Shown here one piece after another: positions 20,125 through 32,989 of a stretch of 64,000 bases of DNA. A program made the position numbers and the translations under genes. Position 1 is the stretch's first letter. Every line of letters begins with the position of its first letter. Below the pieces are notes generated by a model that saw nothing but the letters and a program-made list of their open reading frames with translations, was not told where the DNA came from and did no database searches. The DNA comes from Exophiala sp. HKRS030. Its lineage: Eukaryota > Ascomycota > Eurotiomycetes > Chaetothyriales > Herpotrichiellaceae. The stretch is taken from positions 3,162,001-3,226,000 of the forward strand of contig JAHWDD010000005.1 of NCBI GenBank assembly GCA_023897205.1, given 5' to 3'.

Positions 20125-22171
20125 TTAATGGTGGAACAGTCTAGTACTTTGCTCGATGAAAGTGATTCCAAGGTTTTCCGCGGTGTCGAAGACGGCTCCG
20201 TCGTTCTGGGAGCCTGTCGGGGCTGCAATGTATTTGACGCCGCTTCGAGCAGCTCGGTAGACGTTGTCAACGAATGGGAACTATGCGTGAAGGATTATCG
20301 TTAGCAGAAGTACCGCAGTACGGATGTAAGCTCCCAATCCCGGAAATGGATGAGGTTTGTGGAATGAAGAAACGGTGTAAGTCCCAAATTTTTACTTACG
20401 AAAGCATCGCTTGAAACGGCAACTCCAGTTAATTGACTCAGCCAGTCGCGTCTTTCCTGCGTTGTGAAAGGCTCAGGAACCTGACCTTCAGCGAAATTGC
20501 GTTCATAGTCTTTCACTTCAAATTCACTCTGTGGTGGCACTTGGCCTGAGCACAACATATCAATGGCATTGCTCTTCTCAGGTCTCTTGACACCTTTGGC
20601 CCATTGAATATTCAGTGTACGATCGTGGAAGCGCATCCACCAATTGTCGGCTTTGTCACCGGCAAGTCTTGTACAATGAATGCGGGATTGTTGGCCAGCA
20701 CCGAGACCAATGATTTGACCATTGACGGCATATGCAACGGAGTTCGATTGTGTGTATTTGACTGCAATGGTAGCGACGGTAAGATCTCTCAGGGCAGCTT
20801 CGGATAATGCGGGGGAATCCTTGGGTCGGATAATTGATGAGAAGGTTTCATTTGGAGTGATTTTGACATCGTTCCGGCCTTGGGTCAATGTGACACCATA
20901 GACTGTGCGTGTTTCTTGTGGAGCAGGTTCGTAGCTCTCGTCAATAGCCAAAACGAGGTACTTGCCACCCTTCTTCTTTTTAAGGATTTCGAGAGCCGCA
21001 GGTTCGTAGTCTGGTGCAACCACTCCATCGGAGACCTCGCGAGAGATGATTTTAGCTGTTGGTACGTCAACCTTATCAGACAAAGCAATCACATCGCCGA
21101 AGCTGGACATGCGGTCAGCGCCACGAGCTCGGGCATATGCCTGAGCTACTGGTGATTGCTCAAGGCCTTCGATATCATCCACCATGTAGACCTTGCGTTC
21201 CTTTTCTGACAGAGGAACACCAATTGCGGCTCCTGCGGGAGAGACGTGTTTGAAACTGGCGGCCGCGGGGAGACCAAGAGCTTGCTTGAGCTCCTTGACT
21301 AGAGGCCAGGCATTTAGACAATCTAAAAGATTGATGTATCCTGGAGAACCACCAAGAACTTTGAAAGGCAACTTGCCGTCACGAACGTATGCGGAAGCTG
21401 GCTTTTGATGGGGATTGGCACCATAACGGAGCGATAATTGCTGAAGACCGTTGCCTGCATACTGCTTGCGGAAAAAGTCGGAGATAGCGGCATCATAGTC
21501 GGCAGTGTGCTCAAAGGCCTTCAGTGCATATCGCTGACGGCTTGTCTCGGAGACATCACCACTATCCAATTCTTGCAAAAAGCTAGCATAATCGTTGGGG
21601 TCGGAGAGAATGGTAACTCGAGTATGATTTTTGGCCGCAGCACGGATCAAGGTCACGCCACCGATATCAATCTCCTCGACGGCTTCAGGGATTGTAACGT
21701 TGATCTTAGCAACGGTGTCCTTGAAAGGGTACAAGTTGCAAACGACGTAATCGACTTTGTTGATGTTTTGGTCTGCCAGATCTTTTTCATCGGATTCCAG
21801 ATTTCGGGCGAGAATGCCGGCATGAACAGCTGGGTGCAAAGTCTTGACTCGACCTGAGAGCATCTCAGGTGCTTTTGTAATCGCCGAGACATCTCTGTTA
21901 ATATCTGATCAGCCCATTTGCTGAAGTCTGGGGTGACGGGGAAATTTACTCGACATCGAAGCCAGCTTCTCGGATCAGTTTGGCAGTGCCTCCCGAAGCA
22001 AGAAGACGAACATTGTTTTTGATCAAACCTTTTGCCAGATCCAAGAGACCAGTCTTGTCATAAACAGACAATATGGCTGATAAGTTAGAGTTAGTTGTAC
22101 TGCTCACGGTGGGAGATGAAGGCGGTTATTGAGAGTGGCGAGGGAGACCTACCAATTTTGGAGGAGGGCAT
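20125..22171 (-). CDS. ADE17: Bifunctional AICAR transformylase / IMP cyclohydrolase
   Basis: Catalyses the last two steps of de novo IMP synthesis: formyl transfer to AICAR and ring closure. Four exons (22171-22153, 22076-21950, 21894-20400, 20280-20125) give 598 residues; introns are 76, 55 and 119 nt. The N-terminal cyclohydrolase (MGS-like) domain shows [25 protein letters not shown] and [16 protein letters not shown]. The C-terminal transformylase has [12 protein letters not shown], the catalytic-site segment [22 protein letters not shown] with GLGAGQQSR, and FPFVDNV followed by [11 protein letters not shown]. The first coding exon is only 19 nt (MPSSKI). The reading frame is intact and the length equals yeast Ade16/17. 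Confidence 0.95.
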
Positions 22172-23509
22172 CTTATCGATATGGTGCAAATGCAGGTGGT
22201 GGGTTGCACACAATGGTGGGCCGAGTGGTATTGTAGCAAACCTTTTTGTGTCAAGGTGTGAGCAATGATTTACACAAGACAATTCCTCCCGACCCCAGAT
22301 TATCGTTTAATCAGGTCAGACACTGGATACTGGTATACAATTACTTGAAATGTTTTATCTCGTGCCGCAATGGTTGATGGTGGGGGAAAATCGAAAAAAA
22401 TCGCCAGGCTCCGAGAAGTTTTTCCGAGTCTCAATGACGCTAAGCTTCATTAGGGGATAGCGTCAAAATGTTTGAGGCGTGCACGTGCTGGCGATCATCT
22501 TTCGTCCAGAAAACGTGACAAAACAAGGCTGAGCAAGGCTGAGGCAACCTGCACTCGGGCCGAGGGCTGATTGTCCTCACTGCATCTCTCAGCCTTGCAG
22601 GACAAATTGCAGAAAAGGAGGGTTCATGTATGTCAGAGGCGATTCCGACTTCAAGACTCGAGTAAGTCTCAAGTGTAATCATGTCACATGTACGTATCAT
22701 TGGACTGCTCCAAGTTATGTTATACCATCTTGAATGGGTGCTACCGCTACATCGTCTCTCCGTGCAACAATGCCTCCGGAGCCCAAGCTCGAATCTTCAG
22801 GGGCCAGATATCTGGCAATCTTTTGCTTGATTACATAGCTTGATATCGGGATGACTGCGTTGGAACCACTCTGCATCAGTAGGAGTGACAGAAATCCAAA
22901 TTCTTACTAACCTCCGTGCTAACTTGTTCTATTCAAACCGAATCTCGGTTCGCCCCGTCGTTAGCTCGTCACCCATCAGCCACTGGAGTGCGATACTGAG
23001 CAGACTTGATCAACAACCATCACCAAGGAAGTATCATGAGGGTTATAGATGAATCGCGATAGAACCCATATATACTTTCACTTATTCAGATATCTCCGTG
23101 CATGTGGACACTGTTTGGCCTTGAATCCTCGATTTCGGGATCCGGAATACTGTGATCCTCGGTACCTTCCTCCCAAGGTCTTGACTGAGTTTCCAGAAAC
23201 CCCCACCATGTGGTTGCCTATTCGGACCACATCCAACCGGACTTCGATGCATATCAACAGTCACTTGGACCGTCTGCCTCTCATCACTTTCGAAACCGCA
23301 AGTCACTCTTGTATGAGCCATCCCACACTTTGATTCACCTCGCTTCCTAGGCTTCACATTCCTTTTGTCCCAGGTTAGACATCTGTTGTCGAACGGTATC
23401 GAGATCGTCCGGTCAGGCCTGCGACTCTCCTATGCAACAACTCCTAGCTTGTGGGCAGTCGTCCTTCTCATTGATACTGTCCATCATCCATATAACACAT
23501 TAGTAAGAG
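22172..23509. other. Divergent intergenic region, nothing identified
   Basis: About 1.3 kb between ADE17 and the next plus-strand gene; holds both promoters. A 94-codon frame at 23049-23333 and others lack family features. Confidence 0.5.
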
Positions 23510-24538
23510 ATGCCGGTCATGAGGAGTGGCTCCAGAGCCACGTCGCTTCCCACCCAAGATAGTGCAGTCACACCAAAGTCTTGCGGCACTTTTGCTCGAA
23601 AGACTTCGAAGCTTGTCCAGTCTCAGAAAGCTATGCCATCGCCTCTGACCTGTACACCCTTTTTCGACTTACCAGGAGAGATTCGCAACAGAATCTACGA
23701 TCTAGCCATCGAGCCTTCCCAAATCGCCCTCATCTGCAATCAGCCCAACAAAGAGCTGACCCTGTTGCGGAACCAGAATCCTCATTCAAAGTCTAAACGA
23801 CCGAGAAGTCGCCTATTGGCAGCAGTAATAGAATCTGGATCTGGAAGGTCGATGCTGTTCGTTTGTCGACAGATGTATGAGGAAGTCTTGGAAATGGTCT
23901 ATGCTCGAACTACCTTTACCTTCAACAGTATGCGAACAATTCACAAATTCATCAACAATATCCCTACTGCGGGCAGTCGGAGTATTCAGAGTGTGGAGAT
24001 TTTCCACAAAGGTTATGCTGAACCGCAGTGGACCGACGATCGTGAATGGAAATTGAGGCACGATGAAAAATGGGCTCAAACTTTAAGCAGAATCAGAGCA
24101 AGCATGTCATCTCTTGAGTGTTTCAAGCTGAAATTCACCTTCTTTGACTGGCCGTGTCAACTCGATGTTGCCGCACCTTGGGCCAAGACATTGATCAGAT
24201 TTGCAGGGGACGGCCTGCACAAGGTGGAAATGATTGTCGATCATGATAGATTCAGCGACGAGAAGAATAAAGAAATTTCTCGGAACTTGGAAAAGAGGAT
24301 GATGACCAGGCTAGGATGGCAGATGAAAATCAGGGACGAACGAAGACAGGCCAAGTTGGAAAAGGAGAAGAGAGAGCAAGAGAAGCTCGCGCAGAGAAAG
24401 GCGACCAAGGTTTTGACAATACGATTGCCTCTCTCGTCGATGATGGGACCATCACCAAACGTGCCGATCAAGAAGGTTGTCAAGAGCAAAGGTTTGGAAC
24501 AGTATGCGACAAGGCAGCCCCCAGTAGCTTACTGTTGA
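23510..24538 (+). CDS. F-box/DUF7730-like protein
   Basis: Predicted 342-residue protein of a large fungal family usually annotated as F-box-like, 2EXR or DUF7730. The signature begins near residue 48: FFDLPGEIRNRIYDLAI, followed by MLFVCRQMYEEVLEMVYARTTF near 115-136, the conserved leucine-rich entry and the CRQ.Y.E block. The C-terminus is a highly charged stretch (residues about 255-300, Lys/Arg/Glu-rich, probable coiled coil). It ends in a Pro- and Lys-rich tail. If F-box-like it could serve an SCF ubiquitin ligase, but the family's targets are unknown. It is intronless from the first ATG; no partner gene lies beside it. Confidence 0.6.
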   Translation: MPVMRSGSRATSLPTQDSAVTPKSCGTFARKTSKLVQSQKAMPSPLTCTPFFDLPGEIRNRIYDLAIEPSQIALICNQPNKELTLLRNQNPHSKSKRPRSRLLAAVIESGSGRSMLFVCRQMYEEVLEMVYARTTFTFNSMRTIHKFINNIPTAGSRSIQSVEIFHKGYAEPQWTDDREWKLRHDEKWAQTLSRIRASMSSLECFKLKFTFFDWPCQLDVAAPWAKTLIRFAGDGLHKVEMIVDHDRFSDEKNKEISRNLEKRMMTRLGWQMKIRDERRQAKLEKEKREQEKLAQRKATKVLTIRLPLSSMMGPSPNVPIKKVVKSKGLEQYATRQPPVAYC

Positions 24539-26477
24539 ACATTTGGCGCGGTCACTGCATCCAGGACCAGCCAGACTGGCCGTTGGTATAGCTCCACGAA
24601 ACTGGTGACTCTCTTGCTTCAACTTTACAAGTTTGCCAAACATTCGACCGTTACGCTGGTGGAATTCGGGAAGATAGCGGAGAGGTTAAACAAAACGTGG
24701 AGATTTGCTGCTTGCATGGGAGGGCGTAGTGGGCGTGGTACAGGGGGGCCGGTGTTTGGCTATGTTGATCATGGAGTATACCGGGACAATGATGGAGTAT
24801 GTGCTATTGCACTATATGCTAATACTCAGATCAGAGCGATATCAAAGTTTGAGCAAGCATCGTTCCCCAAATGCAAAACCTTTCAGCAAACTTCGGATCG
24901 CATCTGAGATGTTCAGGCACTAATGATGCAGCCGCCTCGGCTGCACTCTTCTGAACTGGGATGACGCCCGCTTTTTCTACCATCTTAGAGATTCCCGAGC
25001 CGTTCCTGCATGAACCCGGTCGACTTTTGATGGCGACGACAGGCGGATGGGGCCAGCCGGTCGAGAGGCCTGCACATCTGGTAGATAGACTGTGGGCTCG
25101 AACCGAGATCTCGTTTCATCAAACCAGATCCATCAACGTTGAACAAACCTTTCCTGTCAAATCTGCACATGGGAAGGGGAAGGGTCTCTCCAGCCAAAGC
25201 CAAGGGTTTAATATTTTGGACATGGTGCAAAGATCGTGCTTGAGGCTTTTGCGATGTCGCTCGTGTCGCTCGCTTACGTGAATCCAAGACTCAAACCGGC
25301 CCGAGAATCAGAAAATGACAAAGAGACTTGAGATTTTCCAATAATCCCTAGATGGAATTCGTGGATCCAGATTCTCAAGATCTCTTGGCTCGATGCACGA
25401 CCCCCCGTCTCGATCAGGTAGGTACATGACTCGCCTATGACACGATTTGGGACATGGATGTCTTGTGACGACGACCTTGGTGACTGATTTGGCAGTGAAA
25501 GTCAGCTAAGAGACACAGAGATATCATCACTATGAGTCAAAGAAACCAATCTATAGCAAGCATGCATGCCTGACGTAGGCAATACTACACGGCAGGATTG
25601 ACTCGTGCTCTCGATAGTCTCTCATACCATGTCTTTGTTTGGTAAAAGACCCATGGTCGACCGTGCGTCCCGAGTCTCTTTGACAGGTTTTTGTGGTTGA
25701 CAGGTAGGCACGGTAGGTCCCCCCTCTTCATCTCTTGTCAATGTGTCAACTTTTGGCAACTCTGATTTGTTTCTCTCCACCGACGACCAAACTTTACAGC
25801 GAGGCCGGTTCCTCGTCTGACAGCAGAGTCGGACGCCCATTCTTCCTATGACTACGACTACTGCTACGCCATGCTCTTCGGCCCACAGCTCGAGTGGGCG
25901 AGTGGGCGAGTGGGCGTAGATTTCCCAACGGCTTTTGCGTCTTTGACCTTGTTATCTCTCTCTCTTCCCCATCTACGTCTACCCCCATGCATGCCCTTGA
26001 CCTTGCCTGTCCATGTGTCAAGAACGGAGCCATCTACTACCTACCACCAAGGACGAGGTTACGATTCGAGCCATTGTTTTACGCTACATCGGTGACTCTA
26101 CTTTGGCACGCCGACGCTGTCGCCATGGTTGAAATGTCGTTTTTTCGTAGCTGATGATCAACAACCACTAGTCCTTCTCGACCCGGTCGGTGCGACCTGT
26201 GCTTCCGAAGTGGCGAGCCCTGGCCATCCGAACATTTTGGGTCATGATATCTCTTTTCTGTCTTCGTTCCCGATGCCCATAGCGTGGCCGCACAGACAGC
26301 TTCTGACTTATAATGAGGGTCAGCTCAGCTGTGTAGGTAGTTCGCCCTCCCCCCTCCCTTCCACTACCCGGACGTAGGTTTACCAGTATTCTGTTTATCT
26401 TTTTATATCTCAAGGTTACTCTTGAACGGAGAGCTGCAGGAATCCCGTTCTTTGGGATCTTCTGAAACGACATAATC
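24539..26477. other. Intergenic, nothing identified
   Basis: About 1.9 kb without a supported gene. Open frames up to 106 codons occur on both strands but lack domains and splice logic. A short tandem GAGTGGGC repeat lies near 25892-25916. Confidence 0.4.
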
Positions 26478-27880
26478 ATGTTGACGTCGTCAAAGGACGT
26501 CGTCTTGGTGGCTACCAGCATAGTGCTGGCTGTGTCGACCATCATTTCCGTGTCGATACAGGTCGAGAGACAGTACAAGACCACGGGGAGGTTGAATGCG
26601 AGCAAATGTGAGTATTTGCATCAGAATATCAAGAGTTTCGATTTGAGACATTGTTTGCTAAAATTGTAAAACAACAGGGTTCCTCGTGGGAAGCGCCGTA
26701 CGTGAATCTGGATTCTCGTTCCATGAGATGTAGTACTCACACTCACCAGTTCTTCGCATTGGTCATGACGTCCATCGTGTGCGCAGGTAAGCTGCCAGTG
26801 TCGGTTCTGGTGCTGAACGAAGATGAAACTGACCTGGTCTTCAGCGGCGGCAAAGGGCCTGGGAGCACCAATATCATCAGCAGAGTTCTCTAGCAGAGCA
26901 ACTCTGCAAAAGGTAAATCTTTTCTCCTGTGTTTCAGTTTGGCAGTCAACTGATCAAGAAAAGCTCATTATTGCCGCATTTCCACCTTATTTCTTGTGCA
27001 ATATGCTGGTTAAGCACGCGTGGTTGACATTCTATTACGGTCTTGCTCGTACCAAAAGCCAGATCTACTTCATCCATTTCATGCAAGCGGTTGCAGCTGG
27101 ATTTGGTATAAGCTCTGTGCTGGTGGTGCCATTGCAATGCACACCTCTCAGCGAGGTATGGGACAACAGTCTCAGTCCTGCGACGGAAGGTTCCGGCAAG
27201 TGTATCAACCTCGTGGCGTTCTTTTATGCAAACTCGATCTTCATGATTGTCAATGATATTGTCATGTACCTGATGCCTATCTGGCTATTGCGGAATGTCG
27301 AGATGCTGAGAGGTCGTCGGATTGGCATCTATGCCTTGTTTGGTGTCGGCGGACTGTACGTATTACCAAACCTACCTCTGATGTTTTCGGTGGCAGTGCG
27401 CCTTTGCTGACTAGAATCCAGAGTCGTCCTGGCAAGTGTCTTCCGACTTGTGGCCGTGTATGGCATTGCCACAACGGACAATCTTTCAGGTAAGCATCAG
27501 CTCATACGCTGCGCCCAGCAAGCACGGAAAAAATGGCTTGTCGGCCTTCGACTGACCCACGTCCAGAAAACTACGCCCTGGTGTGGATCTGGGCGACGGT
27601 GGAAAACCACATCGGCATCTGCGCAGCATGTGCGGGAGCAATCAAACAAAAGAGCATTTCCGCCTATGCGAGTGTTCGGAGATCGTACAGCGACATGAGA
27701 TACAAGATATCGTCGACGGGGTCGGCGGATACTCGCAGTCAAGATACGGAAAACCGAACACTATATGAGCGAAGCGACAGTGCAAGTACGGGGGTGAATG
27801 CTTATGCCAACATCCGGTTGGATGATAAAGATCCGGGCGTCCGCTTGAGTCAGGTCCAAGTATCGAATGATTCGAGATGA
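26478..27880 (+). CDS. Fungal rhodopsin-domain seven-TM membrane protein
   Basis: Member of the plasma-membrane family annotated as fungal rhodopsin domain/SAT4-like (PF20684), which overlaps the PTH11-like receptors. Proposed exons are 26478-26607, 26678-26697, 26750-26786, 26845-27355, 27422-27489 and 27567-27880, giving 359 residues. The family course is visible: GLGAPISS after the second helix, YYGLARTKSQIYFIHFMQAVAAGFG, ending VPLQCTPLSEVWD, then NSIFMIVNDIVMYLMPIWLL, VVLASVFRLVAVYG, and ENYALVWIWATVENHIGICAACAG. The tail is soluble and Ser/Arg-rich. Exons 2 and 3 are only 20 and 37 nt. The stretch 26913-26945 looks intron-like but is too short to splice, so I read through it. N-terminal exon choice is moderately certain, the family firm. 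No CFEM domain is seen. Confidence 0.65.
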
Positions 27881-30386
27881 ATGTTGATGGTGGACTTATG
27901 TTTGTGTTTGTGTATGTACTGCATATTGTGGGCTTGGCAAGTTGAACTTCAAAAGTACAGGGGGCAGGTGCGAGTAAGGTGCCTTGGGAGGAAGGTAGGT
28001 ACCGGAGTACTTGGTCCCAACAGGAAGGTCACGTGGAGGGTGTGGCTCGATAGGGTATGAGCACGGGTACTGATAGATGTGGTTGTACATTACTTTATTG
28101 ACAGTCTATAATGTGTACTACAAAAGAGAAGATGTCGATGACTGCCACATCTGCCCCTTCTGCTGGCATTGTACTTGTTGGTGGTGGTGCTAATTAAAGA
28201 ACGTCCAATCACAAATGAGTGATGGCTCGAGGCAGTGTCCAAATTTAGAATCGGCAAAGGAGGGGTACAAGTCCCAGGACTGCCTGCCTAGAGGGCCGCT
28301 AAGAAATCACTCGCCCTGGGGCCTCAAAGGGCCTGAAGCTCCAATGCAATAGGCCATCCTAGGCGGGTGACACGGCATGCTTATCATTGCTAGGTGCCTA
28401 AGGGCCTTGTCGAAGTCGCTAACATACCCACTATGTGCTCCGTACACACAGTAGAACCACGTCTAAAGGCATCTCGACCTGGGTCCAGGCACGTGATTGA
28501 CGTCGTCCTCGGCTAAGGAGGTCCCTCCGCCCACCAGTTGCTCTTCGATTCGGAAGTCACGGACGGACTCATCCACAGGCAGGTGCGAATGACTCCTTAC
28601 TACGGAGGACCGAGTATTGATATTAATATAAACAATAAATCGTCAGACCACACAGCCTCACAGCCTTATCAAATCTTCTCACCCCTCAAGGCTGAAGGGG
28701 CCATACGTTGGGTCCTAATCACGTTCGTCAACGTCATCTTATGATCTATATAGAGCATCTCGTGCCACCCAGTGGAATCCTCCATCATCCATGTTTCCTG
28801 CTCATCTAGACTAATGTCGTGCATGTAATCTATTCAGTCACCTGAGCTTGTGCTGCAAAAGACATCAATGTCAACTTTGTCAAGGTGGATGGGCACAATG
28901 GCTAACAGATAAGGGTAACGGGTAACGGGGAACGGGTAAACAATGTCCTCGGACCTCAGGCAATCAATCAATCATTCAATCAGTCGAGGCGTCTACTGCA
29001 GGTCAATTCTGGCCAAGTCGAATATTCAGAGCTCTTTGGTCAAGTGGTCGACTACAACAACGGCGGCATTTGTCTTTACCTCGTCTCTGGCCAATCATGT
29101 CACACAGTCAACCTGCAACTTTGTCTTGGAGTCAAATGGTCTGGATGTGATGGCCGCCGTGGACCGTGGTAGACCGACATGGACCTCATGCCGGCGTTGT
29201 TTAGTGGGCGCTTCGACGTCGCATTGTAGCCAACCATTTCCCTCAAACCAACTTCCATCACTTTACCGCTTCCCATCTTTCCCCATCTTCCCCTGTGCCC
29301 TTGTTCAATCTTTCATCCAACCGTGGTCCACGATGCATTTCGAGTCCTTTCACAAGCTTGAACTACTCGTCCGAGTCCACATGAATTTACTCAAGCGCCC
29401 GCCTTACCCACTTGGTAGACTTTTGGGCTCTTCTCAATCCGATGGGATTCGTAACTCCAGATTCCAGAAATAATTACACAGGTGAGGCTTCTGCAGGCAA
29501 GCAATCCGGCACCTTGAAGCCGCACATTTACATAGAACCGTCCCAGCTTCAAATGGTCCATCTCAAAGCCCTTTCTTCTACCTCTACCCTCATCCAAACC
29601 CCGTCCTTTTCCATCTTGAAAACTCGCGCAGGTTTCGCTGAGCATCTGTTTCCACCGTTTGAATTCTCGCCCTGATTCGCGAATACGACAAACCCTCTCG
29701 AAGCACTGCCCATCTGATCTTCGCCTCGGCCTCACTATTGGACCCCAGCTGATTGAGTGACCGTCTCCCCGACCTCGAAGCGCCCATTAATACAAGACTC
29801 AAACAAGTCCAAGCTACTGGCAAAAAGGTACGACAGCCAACCCCCGGTCAACGCAACCCACACATTTTGCCTCTCTGCTAGATTTCATGAGCTGACCCTT
29901 GGCTCTTCAGTAAGAACAGTCACATTCCACTGCCTGTCTTGTCCTGTCTTTGCTTCGTGCGAAGCGCCGCTGGTCAGCAAGCCAACACCCAAGACACTCA
30001 ATCGCCTATTACTCGACCATTGCCCACCACAAAGTCAACCCATCTGTCTTGTCTCTTCTCACCACGACCATTCTCTTGATCATTCTTTTCTTTATTCCAG
30101 AGCTGGTCTCGTCGTCAACATCATCAACGTCGATATAGATCATTAACCACGCCGACTTTCTGCACACCCCGCCATTGTTACCCGTCGTGTTCATCGACAG
30201 GCCCACGCTTCCGTCTCACGTCAGCTCCACCACCCAGTCAGAGCCCGCTTTAGCTACACTTAGCACCGCCGCCTCACTGACTAAAGAGGCACGAGGCAAG
30301 GATCATTATCGCAATCCGGACCAACGTCCGCATAAGTTCCAAAGAACAGCCACCGTTTCCCTCTAGCCAGACTTGAAATTTGTGCC
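27881..30386. other. Long intergenic / probable 5' leader region
   Basis: About 2.5 kb. 27900-28440 is the 3' side of the rhodopsin-domain gene. 28908-28940 has a short GGGTAACG-type tandem. 29200-30380 is pyrimidine-rich with TCTT and CCATC runs and may be the promoter and leader of the four-TM gene. A 176-codon frame at 28943-29473 shows no protein-like features and is not called. Confidence 0.45.
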
Positions 30387-32040
30387 ATGTCACCATCCCA
30401 CTTCACACCAGTTTCGCCTATCGATATCACCGCCGACTCAAAACGCAACACTCGTCGCATGGTCAGAATCTCAGAAATCGACCTCGACGAGAAGCACGAT
30501 CTCAAATCCAGCATTAGACAGTTTCCATCAAGGACAAATTCAACGGCGTCTACCAACTCTATTCCCTCGGCAGGTGCCACCGCCCACCAACAGGTGAGGA
30601 AGGCGCGCTTCGCCGAAGCAACTTCCGTCTTTTCACCTTCTGGCGGTCCTGGAGAACACGATTCTCCCTTTGCAGATTCCAACATGACCGACAGAGATCC
30701 TTCGAACAATGCTCCCAAGCCATCAGACGTTGGCTTTGGCTATATCTCCGACAACCAGCCTGTGGAACAACATGCTACTATCCGAACAGACCTCCATCCT
30801 GGTGGAGCACCACTCAAATCCGCCTTGAAGACCCCGGTACTGCCGCCAGATTATTGAATCCTCTCAGCCCAACATTCCACGAGGAAGCGTCATTAGAAAA
30901 GCAGGAGGAGAAGACTGACAAAGAACAAGCCAAAGATCTGGTAAGACTTGGACTTCTCAATACTCGTTCCATCGTCGGCAATGCTAACCTCCCTCATAGA
31001 AAGTCAAGACTCGTGTCCGACTGGCGAAGATGATCCTTCGAGGAGTCAACTTCTCCTGCTCACTGATTGTATTGGCTATGCTCTCCACCGTCTTGACCAT
31101 TTTCCACGCAACCAAATCCATTCCACCTCGAAACAACATGCCTGCTTGGGCTCCAAATCAGAGAATATGGCCACAAGTGCTTGTCTTGTCCATTGCATGC
31201 GTCTCTCTCCTGTTCTCCATTGTCGTCATCTTTGCATACTGCCGTGGTGGTCATCGTCGGGCTGAGAAGGTTGCAGTCTACTACACCATGTTCGCCGTTG
31301 GCTGGTTCATGTTCAGTATTATCATGTGGGTGGTCGGAGCAGGTGTTTTACAAGGAACCAAATCAAATGGTAACGGACAAGACATGTGGGGATGGTCGTG
31401 CAGGGACAACAAACGCCGACAGTTGTTCGAAGATGACGTACACTACGCCCTCGTTTGCCGTCTACAAGATTGGTCATTGATCTGTTGTATTATCGAGATT
31501 GTGGTCGAAGTCATTGTCATTGCCATCTACGGCATCGTTTTCTACCGCTTCTGGAGCAAGAACAGACTCCGAAAGTCCATGGATGCGAGAGACAAAGCTC
31601 GAACAGATCTTTACCTTGCTCAACTCCGATCTCAATCAGCACCCAACACACCTGGTTTCGCACAAACTCCTCGCACTCCAGGCTTCCCAAGCCATTACAA
31701 ATCCTACGCTGATGCCCATAGCCTCGCTGAAGAAGGCGATTCACCAGTGGAAAAGAACTCTCCGTCCACAGGCAACTCTACTCCTTTCCGCCTACAAGCA
31801 CCACCAATCCGCATTCACCATGCAACACCCAAGCCTTCATCCCCAGAATCCTTTGCTGCCCAACAAGCTGTTGAGCGGTCACAAACTGTCTCTCCACCGC
31901 TAGGCTCACCACTTCCCCGAGCCGAAGACCGTGTGCACGATCATGTGGCTGCGGCACCAGGCGAACAGACCTATGCCGCCGTACCTATCCCGGGAGCATA
32001 CTCGACGCCCGCAAGAGGTCAACCCGGTCAAGCATTTTGA
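30387..32040 (+). CDS. Conserved four-TM membrane protein, one-base frameshift in exon 1
   Basis: Uncharacterised Pezizomycotina membrane protein. Exons 30387-30940 and 31000-32040 (59-nt intron). The N-terminus is soluble and Ser-rich with LKSALKTPG near residue 145. There the frame breaks: the run 30832-30837 reads CCCCGG where one more base is needed. Shifting by one gives TAARLLNPLSPTF and EEKTDKEQAKDL, which splices exactly into KVKTRVRLAK. Four helices follow (GVNFSCSLIVLAMLSTVLTIF, VLVLSIACVSLLFSIVVIFAYC start, VYYTMFAVGWFMFSIIMWVV, LICCIIEIVVEVIVIAIYGIV), with a loop containing two Cys (WSCRD, VCRLQDW). The tail is Pro/Ser/Thr-rich. I recall similar proteins annotated as hyphal anastomosis HAM-8 in Neurospora, but hold that name at low confidence. 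Confidence 0.7.
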
Positions 32041-32989
32041 TCGAATATATGAATGCAAATGAGCTTCATGTCGAGTGTATGGGGTGGCTAACTGGGAGGT
32101 ACATATATTAATGCATGGGAAATGAGGTTTTTACAAGATACCAGAAGAAGCGAAACAAGTTTCATCAATCACTACTAAATACTGGGATGGAGGATTTTGG
32201 TTCATCCCCAACTCGGAAAGTCCACGGACAGTCACATTTCTCCTTTCTTTTTCATCTGATCCAAATAGCTATGTTGAAAGCATCCAATCAGAAAATTTCA
32301 TACAAATTCCAAAACCATAATATCCGTGGATGTCATTAGAGTTCACTTGCGTTGAGTCACATGGATTGTATTTCCACATCAATAAACAGGATGCTCGATA
32401 GATAGGCACGCCGTGTAACCAGAATCCAGCCTAGTACCTACATAGATGGTGACCAGTCAGTATCTGTGACCTAACACAAGCCCATCTACAATACAGAGTA
32501 TTGATCCTGTCAACCAAATGTCAATTCGCTGGCACTGCTCGGTCCATCCACATCGCAGCACCACCACCGCCACCACCACCACATATCACGCCCCTGACCT
32601 CGCTCGCCGTTCCCCACAGCCAGTGTCCATAAACGCTCGAGACTTTGAAACGAGAGATTCCATGGAATTTTTCGCAATCCCATTCTTATCGATCCAGTTC
32701 TCCCACAGGAGAACTTGATTCCCTGTCTCAGCAAGGGACCTTTTTGACAGATTAGGAACAAGGACCGTTCTGCTTGCGTCTAACTATTCCATTTACAAAA
32801 GAGAAGTTCTCTTCCATGTTCAACGACCACTTTGATAATGGTGAAAATATATGTCATGCGTCGATGATGATCCCTTGAATAAAGTCGTGCAGTCAGTATC
32901 TAAAGAACGAATGGAGTGATATCACGGATGGCGAGTTCTCTCAACATCATTCCCCAGTCCGCCTTGTTATTTCCCCCCCCTTTCCTAAA
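32041..32989. other. Convergent intergenic region, nothing identified
   Basis: 3' region of the four-TM gene and of the small minus-strand gene beyond. Contains a CCACCACCGCCACC run near 32560-32582 and an 8-base C run near 32973. No gene supported. Confidence 0.45.

Noticed and set aside
24961..25287. Overlapping frames of about 100 codons on both strands
   Set aside because: Both strands open in the same place without family features, typical of chance frames in GC-balanced DNA.
28943..29473. 176-codon open frame upstream of the four-TM gene
   Set aside because: No domain, signal or transmembrane pattern, mixed composition, and it lies in a pyrimidine-rich leader-like region.
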